Assembly (NCBI GenBank): GCA_037176905.1
Contig: JBBBWG010031476.1
Span: 8,631-39,352, forward strand
Direction: 5' to 3'
Length of the DNA: 30,722 nucleotides
Source: Azolla pinnata
Lineage: Eukaryota > Streptophyta > Polypodiopsida > Salviniales > Salviniaceae
Notes under the pieces: generated by a model
What the model saw: only the letters and a program-made list of their open reading frames with translations
The model's database searches: none
What the model was told of the DNA's origin: nothing
Position numbers and translations under genes: made by a program
In this document: positions 1 to 11,723 of the stretch, piece after piece
Layout: each line of letters begins with the position of its first letter
Position numbering within the stretch: position 1 is the stretch's first letter

Positions 1-695
1 AGCCTTTTGCATCTTAGTTATGACCTTGTTTTCATATTTTTTATAACTAATGTTATAAATAAAGGCCCAACCAAATTAGGTGTGTTTTCTGCTATTTAAA
101 TATTTGTTCATGTATTGAGCCATGTATGTTCTGCAATATGACAATCTAGGTCCTTTGACATCTTATCCATTGGTTCTAATATCAGAAAATAACAGACTGT
201 AAGCTCATCAATAAGAAGCTAATGCAGCATAGGGTCATTGATCCATGTCAGAATGATTTTCCAGGACCTTCTCATTGCTTCTAAGAATAAGCTTTGTTTA
301 AAAGAACTAAGCTTGCTTATTTTGACAGTTCAGACTCCTAATCAAGCTACAGTACCACTAGAAATGATTGATTCTGACAAATTCATCGGAAAAGAGAACA
401 CAGATTTAATTACATCATTTTCAGCAATTTTGCTGTTCTTTCCCCAACCTGACAGCTGCGTTTCATAGGTGGCACTTTTTCCGTGTGACCATGCTTCATA
501 TCCTGGTAGCACGTATTACTTCATGTGCTCATCAATTTTATTAACAAGGAAATTAGGGTTTCTTTCAAAGGCCAACATTACTTGCCTCTGTCAAGCTTTT
601 GAGATTTTAATTGACAGTGCTAAAAGTCTCCACATCAATATAGATTTATGTAGTTTCATTATATATTCTACAAATTGCATTTTGTAATTTTGTAG
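1..695 (+). other. Probable intron of the myosin gene, truncated by the window edge
   Basis: No myosin-like coding sequence is visible here in any frame. The first recognisable exon starts at 696 after a TTTGTAG acceptor, and it starts with the last base of a codon, so at least one more exon lies upstream. Two open stretches at 238-468 and 469-687 show no resemblance to the motor segment expected before this point. The best reading is one long intron, though a small unrecognised exon cannot be excluded. Confidence 0.6.
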
Positions 696-3600
696 GCTAG
701 TTGACAAAATCAACAAGTCAATTGGTCAGGACATGGAATCACTAGCACAAATTGGACTTCTAGATATCTATGGATTTGAGAGTTTTCCAAATAACAGGTT
801 CCACCATCTTGCTTCAACCTTTTTGTTTCTTAGTAATTTCTCCATTAATAAAACCATTAACTAGATGCCATATGATGATACATCCAGCTTTGAGCAGTTC
901 TGTATAAATTTTGCGAATGAGAAGCTTCAACAGCATTTCAATGAGGTGAAGTATAGACGGAACTGCTTTGTCATTTCTATTGCTGTAAATTTTGGACCAA
1001 TGGTGATGTTCACTGACATCTAATTGTAACAATTCATGCCAATTTATCACAGCATGCATTGAAATTGGAGCAAGAAGAGTACAACAATGAAGGCATTGAC
1101 TGGAGCTACATTGAGTATGTTGATAATCAAGATGTCTTGGACCTGATTGAGAAGGTGCAAACTCATTGTTTCTTTATGACCAATGCTTTGAAACGCAGTA
1201 TCTACTTTCTTTGGTTGGTACAATGCATCATTGGAGTTTGTAGAGCCATTGATTATGATCTTATGATTATTTTCAAGACTCACAAGCCATTATGAGCTTT
1301 GTGGACATGTTGGCATATTTCAAATATAGTAGCTTTGATTGCTAAGTGCTTAGCTAATGAGATTATCCCAAATGAGTGATATAAGACATAATCTCTTTTT
1401 CAGTCTGACCAGTACATTTTTCAGAATATATCATAAATGAAATAGCTATGCAAATTCTTATGCAATATATAATGCACGCACACACTCCTCACATTTCTTT
1501 GCAGGTACTTTCATATACTAATGTCTTAGACCTTCTCTTGCAGAGGCCAATGGGAGTAATTGCACTCTTGGATGAAGCTTGGTAATCTCCCTTGTTTCAC
1601 TTAGCCTTTCTTAAAATGTGGGTGAAATTCAACGTCTTATATTTCCATGTTATTGTATGTTTCCTTCTTTCTGTTTTTGGCTGTGGGAGGGAGAGGGTAA
1701 AGACAGAACGTAGAGATCATCATCACTAAGACATCATTATATAATGCGATTTTCCTGTCACAATATCCTTGTGTCGTGAAGTGTGGGTATGGACGTGAGC
1801 CAGTTAGTCACACCAGTAATGCCAAACATTAATATCACGTGTCCTAATTCATAGCCGAGTTTTATACTCTATATTCATACAACTATGCATATAAATCTGA
1901 ATGAAATAATCATTTGCAGCATGTTCCCAAAATCAACCAGTGAAACATTTGCTTCAAAGTTGTTCCACGCTTTCAAAAACAACGAGCGCTTCAGAAAACC
2001 CAAGCTATCTTCAACAGATTTTATTATATCCCATTATGCTGGAGAGGTTTCTATAGACACAGATTTTTATGATAGTGGATGTCGAATTTTGTGGCATTGA
2101 TTCTAAACGAGGTTTTCGTTCTTTTTATAGGTTGTATACCAAACAGACTTATTTATTGACAAGAATAAGGATTTTGTGATTGTGGAGCATCAAGCTTTAT
2201 TAGAATCTTCAAGAGATCCTTTTGTTTGTGGTCTGTTTACAACTAGAGCAGATCATAAAATGAAGCCCTCATACAAGTTTTCATCTGTTGCATCACGTTT
2301 CAAGGTACAATATACACACAATCACGATCCATAGCTATTTTCCAGATGTTTATGTGTGAAAGAATGAAACATTTAGGGTTTGAGATTTCCAATGATCTTT
2401 GAATCGTTTTAGCAACAACTTCAATTACTTATGGAGACACTGAGTGCATCAGAGCCACATTACATCCGCTGTGTGAAACCAAATGGCGATAGTAAACCAG
2501 GAAAGTTTGAGAATCAGAGTGTTCTTCATCAGCTGAAATGTGCTGTAAGTGTTTCCTTGTTGGAAAGATTTATACATTCATTGTTGTTTAATTCATGTTC
2601 AAATGCAGGGTGTGCTTGAAGCTGTGCGAATCAGTTGTGCAGGACATCCAACACGGACACCATATCATGAATTTCTCAATCGGTTTGGTTTTCTTGCCTC
2701 GAATATAATCAGTGGATAGTAAGTATTATCAATGTAGTAGTCTACACATTTCATTGAGCTATATCAGGGTGGTTGATTTATCATTAAATGTTATCCAGTA
2801 CTGACAAGAGAACAGAAACTGAGAAGCTGCTAGAACATATGAAGATTATGGACTATCGAGTAAGTATTGTAATCATCCCTTATATCAGCAGGTTTTGCCT
2901 AATTTTTATGGACAAATAAACCCTTCCACAGTTGACGTACCTTTGTGGTGCATTGACATATTTGAATTTGGAATATGTTATAGTTGGGAATTACAAAGGT
3001 GTTCCTTAGGACAGGACATATGGCAGATTTAGAAGCTCGTCGAGCGGAAGCTCTGGTTAAAGCTATAAATGTCATACAACAGAGAACAAAAAGTTACATA
3101 CTGAGGAAGAGGTTTCTAATGATACGGAACGCCGCATTGTGTATCCAAGCACATTGGAGAGGTTAAGATTGAAACTCCTATTTTTAGTAACAGTGCTACT
3201 TGTATTTCAGTACTTTACCATATGCTCGTGTTGCATACAGGATATCTTGATCGTATTATTTTTAGAGCTAAACGTAAGGAGGCTGCTACCATATTGATTC
3301 AATGCATGGTGCGAATGTGGCTTGCCCGAAAGACTTATCTCTTTTTACGCAAAGCAATCATAAGAATTCAAAGACGTGCTCGCATCTTTCTAGCACAGAA
3401 GCAGGGAGCTGTTTACTTTGAAGCAAATCGTTCAGCCATAATTCAGGTGCATTTCAATTATTTTTCACAAGCTCGTCTGCTTTTATGTATTCTATTGTTT
3501 TGAGAATATATGTATTCCACAAGACATTGCATGTGGGGTGTATGGAGTTCAGTCAATCTTCTTCACTTCAGTCTATTAATAAGTAGATGTTATAAGTATT

Positions 3601-6600
3601 TTTCTGCAGGTTAAAACTGAAGAATCAGAAGACGGAATGCAGAAAGAGGAGTCACAACATGACTTCTTTAAAATGGAAAAGCATAAACCAATAGAATTGG
3701 CAATGTGGGGTGGAGCACCTGTAGAAATGGAAAAGATGAATGGAGGAGAACTTGGAAAGCTGCAGAGCACTGTCGCCAAGATGAAAGAAACAAAGCGAAC
3801 AGAATTGGCAAGACTACAGAGTGCACTTCTTGAAATTGAAGTGTCAAAAGCAGCAGAGGTTGAGAGGCTGCAGACTGCACTTACTGAAATGAGACAATCA
3901 AAAGAAGTCGAATCGAAAAATCTGCAGGCTGAAATACGTAAAATGGAAGAATCCAAAAAAGCAGAATTGAAAAAGCTGCGGGCTGAACTAGTTAAGATGG
4001 AAGAATCCAAAAAAGCAGAGTTGAAAAAGCTGCAAGCTCAACTATTTAAGATGGAAGAATCCAAAAAAGCAGAGATGGCAAGGCATCAGTCTGAAGTTTT
4101 GGAAATGAAAGAATCAAAAGCATTAGAGGTTACCAATCTACAGTATGTAGATCATACAAAGGAGGCCGAATTAGCCAAGCAACGAAGGATGCCAAGGGCA
4201 GTTCATCAAACAGAGCGGGCAAGGCTCCTCATGCCGTGTGTCTCTGCGTCCGTGTGCATCAATGAGACATGATTTTAAATTATGATTTTTCTGACCTGGT
4301 TTTAGCATTTTATCAAGCTAATTCATTGATGTCTTCTTGTTGGTAAGGACTTACATTCAATATTTTTCTTTTTCTGCAGACTAGTACTAGAAAATCTGAA
4401 GAATGGGGGCAATTAACTTTATTTGAAACGGATAAGCCAAAACAACAAGAGTTTGTGAAGGTGGAGAAGGCAAAGCTCAGTAGCCTACAGAATGCACTTA
4501 CTGAGATGGAAAAGTCTAAACAGGAAGCAGTGGCAAGGTTGGAGGCTGCACTCCGTTGCATGGAAGAATCAAAAAATGCAGAGGTAGCAGAGTTGCAGAC
4601 TGCACTACTTGAAATGGAAGAGTCAAAAAGGAATGAGGTATCAAGAATGCAAAGTGCACTCCTTCAAAATCAAGAGACACATGCTGCGGACTTGGTAAGG
4701 CTGCAAAGCACCATTCATCAAATGGAAGAGAAGAAAGGGGCAGAACTAGCCCGGCTACAAAATGCACTTCTTGAAATGCAGCAACAGGCAGAGTCGATGG
4801 GCATCCTCATTCTAAAAGAGCGGGAGACGAATAAGATACTATCCATGCAACTAGCCAGTTTGATTAAACTAAGGTCATTGCTCGAAATCACTGAAGCTAA
4901 AGTATATCAGCTTGCAAAAGAGAACGGACAGTTAAGAGTATGTTCTCACTCTTTCCTTTTCAGCGAACTGTATTGAATAAAAGGAAAAGAAACAAATGCA
5001 CATCCTGTCTGTATCTGTTGACATGTAGAATAAAGAAAGAAAAAATTTTCTAGCAGCACGGGGTTCAGTGTTTAGGGTTTAGGGTCCAAGTAAACATGTA
5101 CTATCTTTTGATACCGCTTGGAAATTAAATAAAACTCGAAATTTTCATGGGAAGATGTGGGAGAAAGGAAAGAAACAAGCAAACGAGTATATTGCCATCT
5201 CATAAGAGACCAAAATGACCCATGGAAACGGATTATATCTTGCATCTGAAGATAATAATCATCTTGGAAAACAAACAAATACAAATATAAAGCATGAACA
5301 CATGTCTAAATACTGCATAAGAAATTTGTTAGATAGTACTTATACACATTTCAACCTACAGATACTCAAAGACATCCATGAAAACAAGTCACTAGAGGCT
5401 GAAAGAGAATTGATTAAAGCCAGAAAGGACGGTGATGAAAGGGTTGAAAAGAGCAAGGAAGCTGATTCAAGAATGGATAAAGTACAGGAAACTCTGGACA
5501 GGTCAAAATCCCATTTCGCTCTTAGAGTTTATTATTTAGTTGGTAACATTGAACAAATCTAATGGTAACGCATATTATCTCTACTAGGCTCTGTGTTATG
5601 GATAATGTTATAGATTCATGGCATGGGTAAGTGTATTCAAAAAAATCTGTCTAAAAGAAAGCTTTTACCCAAAATAAATAACATCTCGTTTGGAATAGAT
5701 CAAATATATATGCGTTATTTCTACATAAAGCTATGGCTAGCATATTTTTGAAATAAACTGTTTATTTAGTGAAAAGCTAGAACACATCATCAATGATATG
5801 TGCCATTACTCTTTTGTGTCAGTTCATGAATAATGAACCGAAGGTTCCATTTATAGAATCATTGGACACTTGAGAAAATGCAGGTTAGAAGAGAAAATGA
5901 CATATATGGAGCTGGAAAATCAAGCACTTCGCAAACAAGCAGGTGTATTCTCTCCAAGTGGCCATAGAATCCATGTAACACTATTCTCCTATAAATCTCT
6001 CTATGTATGATATGAATTGAAACTCTAATCCTATTATGGCATTCGGACATTTCTTAGTGTGGCATTGATGGTATAAATCATACGCTCTCTAATTGGTTTC
6101 ATAGGCCATGTTGGCATCCTAAAGTGTGCTGATAATCTTTCTTCCAAAAAATGGAAATTTACAGAGAACCAGAAGTGATATTTTTGACTCTGACTCTGCT
6201 AGTGTGGAAGAGCAACTAATAATCAAGGTAGGACTGCACTTTGAAAAATAGGCTTCTTTATTTTCAGGAGAAGATTCGTAAACAGAAGTTGTGCTTTAAT
6301 GGAAAGAACCCCTGCAGATTTCTCCAGAGAGACATGATGCCTCTAATTTCGGGCAAGATACTCCTGAGAGACAGTGTCCTATGAACGGGGATCAGAGATC
6401 ATTCTTCAGAAGCCCTGCAAAGGTGACCGGTCCTTCCACTTGTGCAATCAAGAATATCCATCCTAACAGGGGTTTTAATTCTAACATCTTTGAACTTCAT
6501 GCAGAGTCTTAGCATGGTCCATCATGCTACCCATCAGTCTGAATCTATACAACAAAGATTAATTCCCGAAAATCGACCGGTCAGTCAGTGATTAAGAGTT

Positions 6601-9600
6601 TATTCATATTTGTAGGCCGCACAATAACTTAAACATGAGAAAACGCAGGAAAATCAAGACATCCTTGTGGAATGGATTGCTCAAGATGTAGGTTTTAGCA
6701 ACGGAAATCCCATTGTTGCCTGTACCATTTATAAGTGTCTACTTCACTGGAATGCATTTCAGTCTGAGAGGACAAATATTTTTGATCGCCTAGCTCTGAC
6801 AATTGGAGCTTGCATAGAGGTAAAATTATCATTCAGAAATCATTTATATGGAAGCAAGCTTGTGTCTGGTGAGTTTATTATTTCATGCATATGCTTATTC
6901 CACATTTTCCCATTTTTTATAGGCTCAGGAAAGTGATGACATTCTGTCATATTGGTTGTCGAATGTGTCTATTTTACTTCACCTAGGGCACCATCATATG
7001 AAGCCACATGAAGCTCCTTATACTCCTATAACCCCGAACACTCCTCGTCGACTTGGTTTGCTTAGCAGGATGACTAATGTGAGACTCCTTATATGCGTAC
7101 TTGATGGTCTTTGATTTCACTATGTGCTAACATTGTAGTATGTTTTCACAGAGCTTTAGGTCGCCATCACGTTTCAAACGTTTTTATGTGAAACGTGGAC
7201 TTAGTAGTTTGGATAGTTTGTGCCAAGCTGAAGTGAAGACACCGGCAGCTATTTTTAAACAGCATCTGATTATTTTTGTTGAGAAGCTGTATGGATTACT
7301 CAGGGACAATCTGAAAAAGGATATTTCTCCCATGCTTACAGCATGCATTCAGGTAGATAACATGCTATAAACCTTGTAAGAATATAAACCTGTATATATC
7401 GATAGATATATAGATATGAGGTACCAACATCATGCCCCTGTTTATGCATCAAAATCATGGTTTGGGATGTGCATAAAGCTTAGATAGCCTAAGAATCTAA
7501 TCAGCCTATCTCGAAAGTGAGCCGGTTGTTTTATGATTCCTGTTCAGAACATTCTTAGGAATGAGACAAACTTCCCTTTCATTATTCATTGCATCCTCCC
7601 ATGAATACAATGGAGCATCAAACATGTGACCTTTAGTTTTATGGATATTTCTCTGACACACACATATAAATGCACGTGAAATTTTATATAACAAGTAGTT
7701 CACTTCAACCGCTTATTAATGTCACTTTTGATTCAGGCACCAAGAGCCTCTTGGGCAAAAGGGCAACCACTTGGTCCTTACACTATCTCGTCCTTGGCAC
7801 ATAACTCAGCAACCACCCATTGGAGTCGCATCACAGATTGCCTTAATTCACTTTTTAACAAACTACATGCCAACCATGTAAGCAATTTACTAACCCTCCT
7901 CAGTATCCCGAGGATCTTGATGAGATTGATTTGATAATACGGAACTCTTATACAGGTACCCCCATTCTTTGTTTGCAAAATCTTCACACAAATTTTCTCG
8001 TTCATCAACGCTCAACTCTTCAACAGGTATTTTCATTTAAAAATTGCTGTGCTAGGAAAGAAAGATTTACTTGATAAAATGAAAGTTTCTTTTCTTATGT
8101 GGATAGTTTATTGTTGAGGCGAGAATGCTGTTCATTCAGCAATGGTGAATATCTTAGAGCTGGTCTTGCAGAATTGGAAACATGGATTTCTGGAATTCCT
8201 CAGGAGGTAAGAACACATGTGTACTAGAATCCTCCATGGCTGGCAAATTGCATCAAATTTGAATGAGATTTGTCGAAACGGTTGTCTGCTAAAATTAAAA
8301 CAATTGTAGTACGCTGGAGATTCGTGGGAGGAACTTCAACTTATTAGACAAGCAGTTGCTTTTCTGGTTGGTCTCTCCCGTTTTCTCCTATTTACTTTTC
8401 TTCATGATGTCTACTTGTACATTACTTCTGAAGTAACCGAATAGTCAGGCTAATGCCAAGGCGTCAAATCATCCTCAATACTTAATCTGGATAGGCAGTA
8501 TTTAACCTAGTTTAGGTACAATATGATTTTATGGAACTTTGCATGGATGTAGCTTTTAGTCTCATAGGTCACTTTAGCCTTTTGTGGGTGGTCATTAATG
8601 ATTTCATTTCATTTCCAGTAATCGTTTACTTCTTGACTTCAGGTCATACACCAAAAACCTCAAAGAACTTTCGAAGAAATTAGACAGGATTTATGCCCGG
8701 TATGCCACATTTATCTGATTATTTTTTTATATATAATGTATACGTGTTTTAATAGTCTTCAAGATGATCTATAACGTTCTGATCTTCTGCACCAATTTTC
8801 CCATCGTTGTTACCACCACATGTTTCTTGCCCTCTTTTGGTTGATCTAACATGCTGTGCATCATTTCACTATTTTGTATTTTAGGGCTTGAGTATACAAC
8901 AACTATACCGGATCAGCACAATGTATTGGGATGACAAATATGGCACACACAGTGTGTCTCAAGAAGTAAGTCAAAAGGAAGTTAGAACGCTCTGCCATAA
9001 TTTGTTCTTCCATCATTTTAAAAGACTCAGAGTACCTGGCTTAGGTGATGGCTTGTATGAAGAAACATATGGCAGAAGAATCGAAAAAGTCATCGGGAAG
9101 CTCATTTCTGCTTGACGACGACTCAAGGTAAAAACTTCCGATCCAAAAGCTTAAATAATAGAAAAGGAACTTCGAGGATTTGGAAGATGGAGCTTCCCTA
9201 TCCTCCGACTCTGACGTTAAAATTGTTGTGGATGCCGATCATTATTAATTCGATGAACTCCACAAGCAACAGGATAGAACCCCATGTTTTCCATCTCATT
9301 CATAGGATAAAAACATTCTGCAAAGGAAACGACAAAAGATTCGACGGATTCACTAATCGGGGTTCAGGGGCTTGTTGAATTTGAATGCATGCGGGAGCAA
9401 TGTCTGTCGCACATTTCATCAAATCGGAACATTCCGTCGGTTTAAAATGATTCATTCATCATCTTCATTTGAGAGAGAGAGAGAGAGAGAGATTTGCTCA
9501 ACTTGTTCTAAAGACTTTGCTTCCATTTGATGGCAGCATACCATTCTCAGTTGAAGAGATTCTTGTGTCGATGCCTCGTGTCGATCCGGATGCAGTCGAA

Positions 9601-9786
9601 TATCCACCTCAGCTTCTGATGAGAGAAACGACGTCAGCGGTTCGCTCCTTCGAGTATCCACCTCAGTCTGTCAGTCTGATGATGGAGATGTCATCACCTG
9701 CACACTCTGTCAAATACCCATCTCAGCTTCTGATGAGGGAGATGGCATCACCAGTCCACTCCCAGAAAAGGTATTCTCATTCCTGA
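696..9786 (+). CDS. Plant class XI myosin heavy chain, 5' part missing, with expanded 18-residue helical repeats
   Basis: This is an actin-based organelle and vesicle motor; about 1,400 residues are visible. Exons: 696-797, 888-945, 1053-1154, 1544-1581, 1920-2046, 2131-2304, 2413-2544, 2609-2718, 2799-2859, 2984-3161, 3241-3446, 3610 to about 4200 (end uncertain), 4380-4937, 5362-5501, 5884-5974, 6165-6227, 6318-6422, 6505-6579, 6649-6819, 6923-7078, 7152-7352, 7737-7877, 7956-8026, 8107-8206, 8310-8366, 8643-8699, 8885-8965, 9045-9127, 9537-9786. Motor motifs include [21 protein letters not shown] and [10 protein letters not shown]. Then come four IQ motifs, 18-residue repeats, and a tail with the class XI signatures [37 protein letters not shown] and [10 protein letters not shown]. 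Class XI rather than VIII is clear from the DIL tail. The ATP-binding half of the motor lies off the left edge. Every junction except the end of the 3610 exon is phase-compatible, so the gene looks intact. Assignment to a class XI subgroup is not attempted. Confidence 0.93.
2984..3446 (+). other. Converter end and IQ (calmodulin-binding) lever arm, four complete motifs
   Basis: Two exons encode the end of the motor and the lever arm. IQ1 begins [17 protein letters not shown]2 [14 protein letters not shown]3 [13 protein letters not shown] and IQ4 [14 protein letters not shown] fifth motif starts (SAIIQ) but ends at the exon border at 3446. Class XI myosins normally carry six IQ motifs. The remainder of IQ5 and IQ6 is not found in the 163-base intron that follows. 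Confidence 0.85.
3610..4937 (+). repeat. Coding repeat: about fourteen 54-bp units encoding 18-residue charged helix repeats
   Basis: Two consecutive exons encode repeats with the consensus (K/E)MEESKxAELxxLQxALx. The clearest run is at about 3943-4104, where three near-identical units begin KMEESKKAE. About eight units lie in the first exon and six in the second. Each exon opens with a related leader (KTEESEDG and TRKSEEWG), which suggests the two exons are a duplicated pair. Ordinary class XI myosins have only one stretch resembling this unit (KLQxAL type). Eighteen residues equals a heptad plus a hendecad. The dense E/K pairs at i,i+4 would suit either a coiled coil or a stable single alpha helix. 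Confidence 0.85.
5071..5085. repeat. Short interstitial telomere-like motif in a myosin intron
   Basis: TTTAGGGTTTAGGG, two plant telomere units, lies in the intron between 4938 and 5361. A single TTTAGGGTTT also occurs at about 17752-17761 in an intron of the NAD(P)-binding protein gene. Such motifs are common in plant genomes. Confidence 0.8.
6649..8965 (+). other. Globular cargo-binding tail (DIL domain) of the myosin
   Basis: Nine exons (6649-6819 to 8885-8965) encode the globular tail. It begins [16 protein letters not shown] and includes a vertebrate myosin V-like DIL core with [46 protein letters not shown] and [13 protein letters not shown]. These are the segments by which plant class XI myosins bind cargo receptors. 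Most introns here are phase 0, and the open reading frame is continuous through all of them. Confidence 0.88.
9471..9492. repeat. (GA)n microsatellite in the last myosin intron
   Basis: About eleven GA dinucleotides lie roughly 45 bases upstream of the acceptor of the final exon. It is a simple repeat of no evident function. Confidence 0.9.
9593..9772 (+). repeat. Coding repeat: C-terminal YPPQ-type motif in three copies
   Basis: The last myosin exon encodes three related units of 18-20 residues, each opening with EYPPQ, EYPPQ or KYPSQ and followed by LLMRE or a variant and then SxVRS, SPAHS or SPVHS. Class XI myosins usually end with a single PPPLIREN-like segment at this place, so this looks like a local triplication of the terminal motif. 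The stop is at 9784-9786. Confidence 0.75.
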
Positions 9787-10113
9787 ATGAGGGGGAAGCT
9801 ATGAATGAATTTCATTTCATTTCACTTCTTCTCACTTCAGAAGGAAGCAAATCAAAACCCAAAACAAACTACTAACAGACAAGCCAAAAAAAAAAAAGAA
9901 GCTGCAGGAAACGCACGAAAGGACCAAAATGAGAATGCAAATTCTTGGGACTGAACGTCAACAAAAATAAAAGAGAGAGGCACATGTAAAAACCCCTGAA
10001 GCCCTTCATTTTCTAAAGCTTTAGAATCCATGGTTTTTCAATCATTGGGGCCATGGAGTAGTTTATGTATGATCATTTGGCATCATCGACAGACAGAATG
10101 CGCCTATCAGGTT

Positions 10114-10133
10114 TGAGAATCGAAAGATTCTCA
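10114..10133. other. Perfect 8-bp inverted repeat with GAAA loop
   Basis: TGAGAATC and GATTCTCA are perfect complements around a GAAA (GNRA-type) loop. The site also contains GAA and TTC blocks resembling an imperfect heat-shock element. It lies about 330 bases past the myosin stop. Function is unknown. Confidence 0.6.
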
Positions 10134-11061
10134 GGCTCCGCCAACTTCCAATCAGCATTGTGATCAAATAAATCTCAGCAAAGCTGTAGCGTGCACAATT
10201 TTTAGATGTGGATACCATAGTACACGGCCACAAGTTTGTTCGTAACTCAGCATGAGTTAGTCAACCAAGATATGTAGAGAATTGTCTAGAGCAAATGTTG
10301 TGGGGTCGTGGGTTGTGGGCGTGGTAAGCCTGTAGTTCACAAACATTGACGAGAACTTTGATGACGATGATTTGAGAAAGCCACAACACTTGCATCGATA
10401 GCATCATTGTACAAGAGGATTTAGAACTTACTGTCGGGTTTTGTTTGAACAACATTTGTTCGCATCGAAGCACTCGAGCATTGAAGAGTGTGATGCAATT
10501 GGCCCTGAGCTACTACTGCACCATTCTAAGAGAGTGAGTCGAGAGATCACACTATGTTACAACCTCTGAAATAGTCTAAATCATGTTTGGAAGATACATC
10601 TCCTCTTGTTCGACGCCCATGAATTCGATAAAACTACTACTGATTTGATGTTGATTATCACTTAATCGTCGAATTGGTTAATTAATGAACCGATTTGTCA
10701 AATATCGAACTCTATACCCCTTGTTTCCTTAGCTTTGTATGTAATTTTAGGTATTGTTTGATTGCTATGTATGAATATAATAATCTCAATCCACTATTTG
10801 ATGCCTATTATCAACAGATGCATAAATCACTTAACCAATTGCTTCATTAAACGAACTTCCTAAACCTTCATGCCCTTTCCTTGATAAATATCGAAAACCG
10901 AAGTTTTGAAGATTGCATGCATGAAAACTATACTTACAAAAACGTTCTGGGCTTCAAAGAACAATCTTTTAAGTGCTTACAATTCGATCTGCACACACAC
11001 CAAACTAGCTATTCTTCTACTTGCTTTGCCAACATCCAATGATGATGTGAAATACCCATCA

Positions 11062-11117
11062 ATCACTAATGATCGTGGTGCACTGTGTGATCACTAATGA
11101 TCGTGGTGCATTGTGTG
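11062..11117. repeat. 28-bp direct tandem duplication upstream of TSR2
   Basis: Two adjacent 28-base copies (11062-11089 and 11090-11117) begin ATCACTAATGATCGTGGTGC and differ at one base. They lie about 600 bases before the TSR2 start codon. They look like a recent local duplication. Confidence 0.85.
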
Positions 11118-11572
11118 AATTAACTTTTTCCTGGTTTGCAACGTGATTACTCTTCACATGGCTACCTCAAATAGAAATCTGCCTTACTGAATGGTGCATA
11201 AAAGCAACACCATTTCAAACACATGTCTAGCAAAACGAAGCCAAGCACTAGCAGCAATAGCCGATGCTGCCAAAGCCCAAACAAGTATTTCCTAACAAAG
11301 CCGACATCTCCATCGCTAGCAAACAGCAGAACCGATGTATCGATGGCATCGATCGCAGTTCCTCCTTTGAATGCATTAAAAAGCGATAATCATTCAGCTA
11401 AAGCTACAAGAGCAGAATCGTTCCCCGACAGAATCCCAACGGATCAGATCGATCCCATCGAGACCACGAGAGATGGCCCTGAAAAACTCCAGAAAGATTT
11501 TACGCCGATACATATCGATCGATCAACTCAATTGTGTACAAGCAAAACACAGAAATTTAGACCTATAAACCC

Positions 11573-11700
11573 CTTCTTCTTCTTTCTTCTTTCTTCTTCT
11601 ATCTTCTTCTTCTTCTTCTTCTTCCTTCTTCTTCTTCTTTTCTTCTTCTTTCTTCTTCTTGTTGTTCTTCTTCTTCCTTTTCTTCTTCTTTCTTCTTCTC
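11573..11700 (+). repeat. (CTT)n-rich tract in the TSR2 leader
   Basis: An almost pure pyrimidine stretch of CTT/TTC repeats ends 23 bases before the ATG at 11724. CT-rich leaders near the transcription start are common in plant genes, so this is probably core promoter or 5' UTR. Confidence 0.85.
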
Positions 11701-11723
11701 CGTCGAGCACTGACACAGAATCA

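Larger units (their letters stand above)
9787..11572. other. Intergenic region, myosin 3' end to TSR2 leader
   Basis: No gene could be supported in this 1.8 kb. It holds the myosin 3' UTR, a short perfect hairpin at 10114-10133, a 28-bp tandem duplication at 11062-11117 and presumably the TSR2 promoter. The frame is open from 11223 into TSR2, but its residues have no family resemblance and run into phenylalanine/leucine tracts from a CTT repeat, so I treat it as untranslated. Confidence 0.6.

Noticed and set aside
238-687. Two open stretches before the first recognised myosin exon
   Set aside because: They do not resemble the motor region expected there and have no fitting splice sites.
3576-4010. 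144-codon minus-strand frame opposite the myosin repeat exon
   Set aside because: It is the antisense shadow of the 54-bp coding repeats.
5943-6120. Donor at 5943 (CAAGCAG/GTGTAT) for the exon starting 5884
   Set aside because: It leaves a phase that no acceptor before 6165 can satisfy without a stop; the donor at 5975 gives [11 protein letters not shown] and phase 0 into the next exon.
8966-9115. Read-through of the myosin frame after SVSQE to a stop at 9115
   Set aside because: A GTAAGT donor at 8966 and a TTAG acceptor at 9044 restore the conserved tail ([13 protein letters not shown] ... [10 protein letters not shown]), which fits the family much better.
11223-11723. In-frame upstream extension of the TSR2 reading frame
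   Set aside because: It passes through the CTT tract as long Phe/Leu runs and has no family resemblance; the family N-terminus fits the ATG at 11724.
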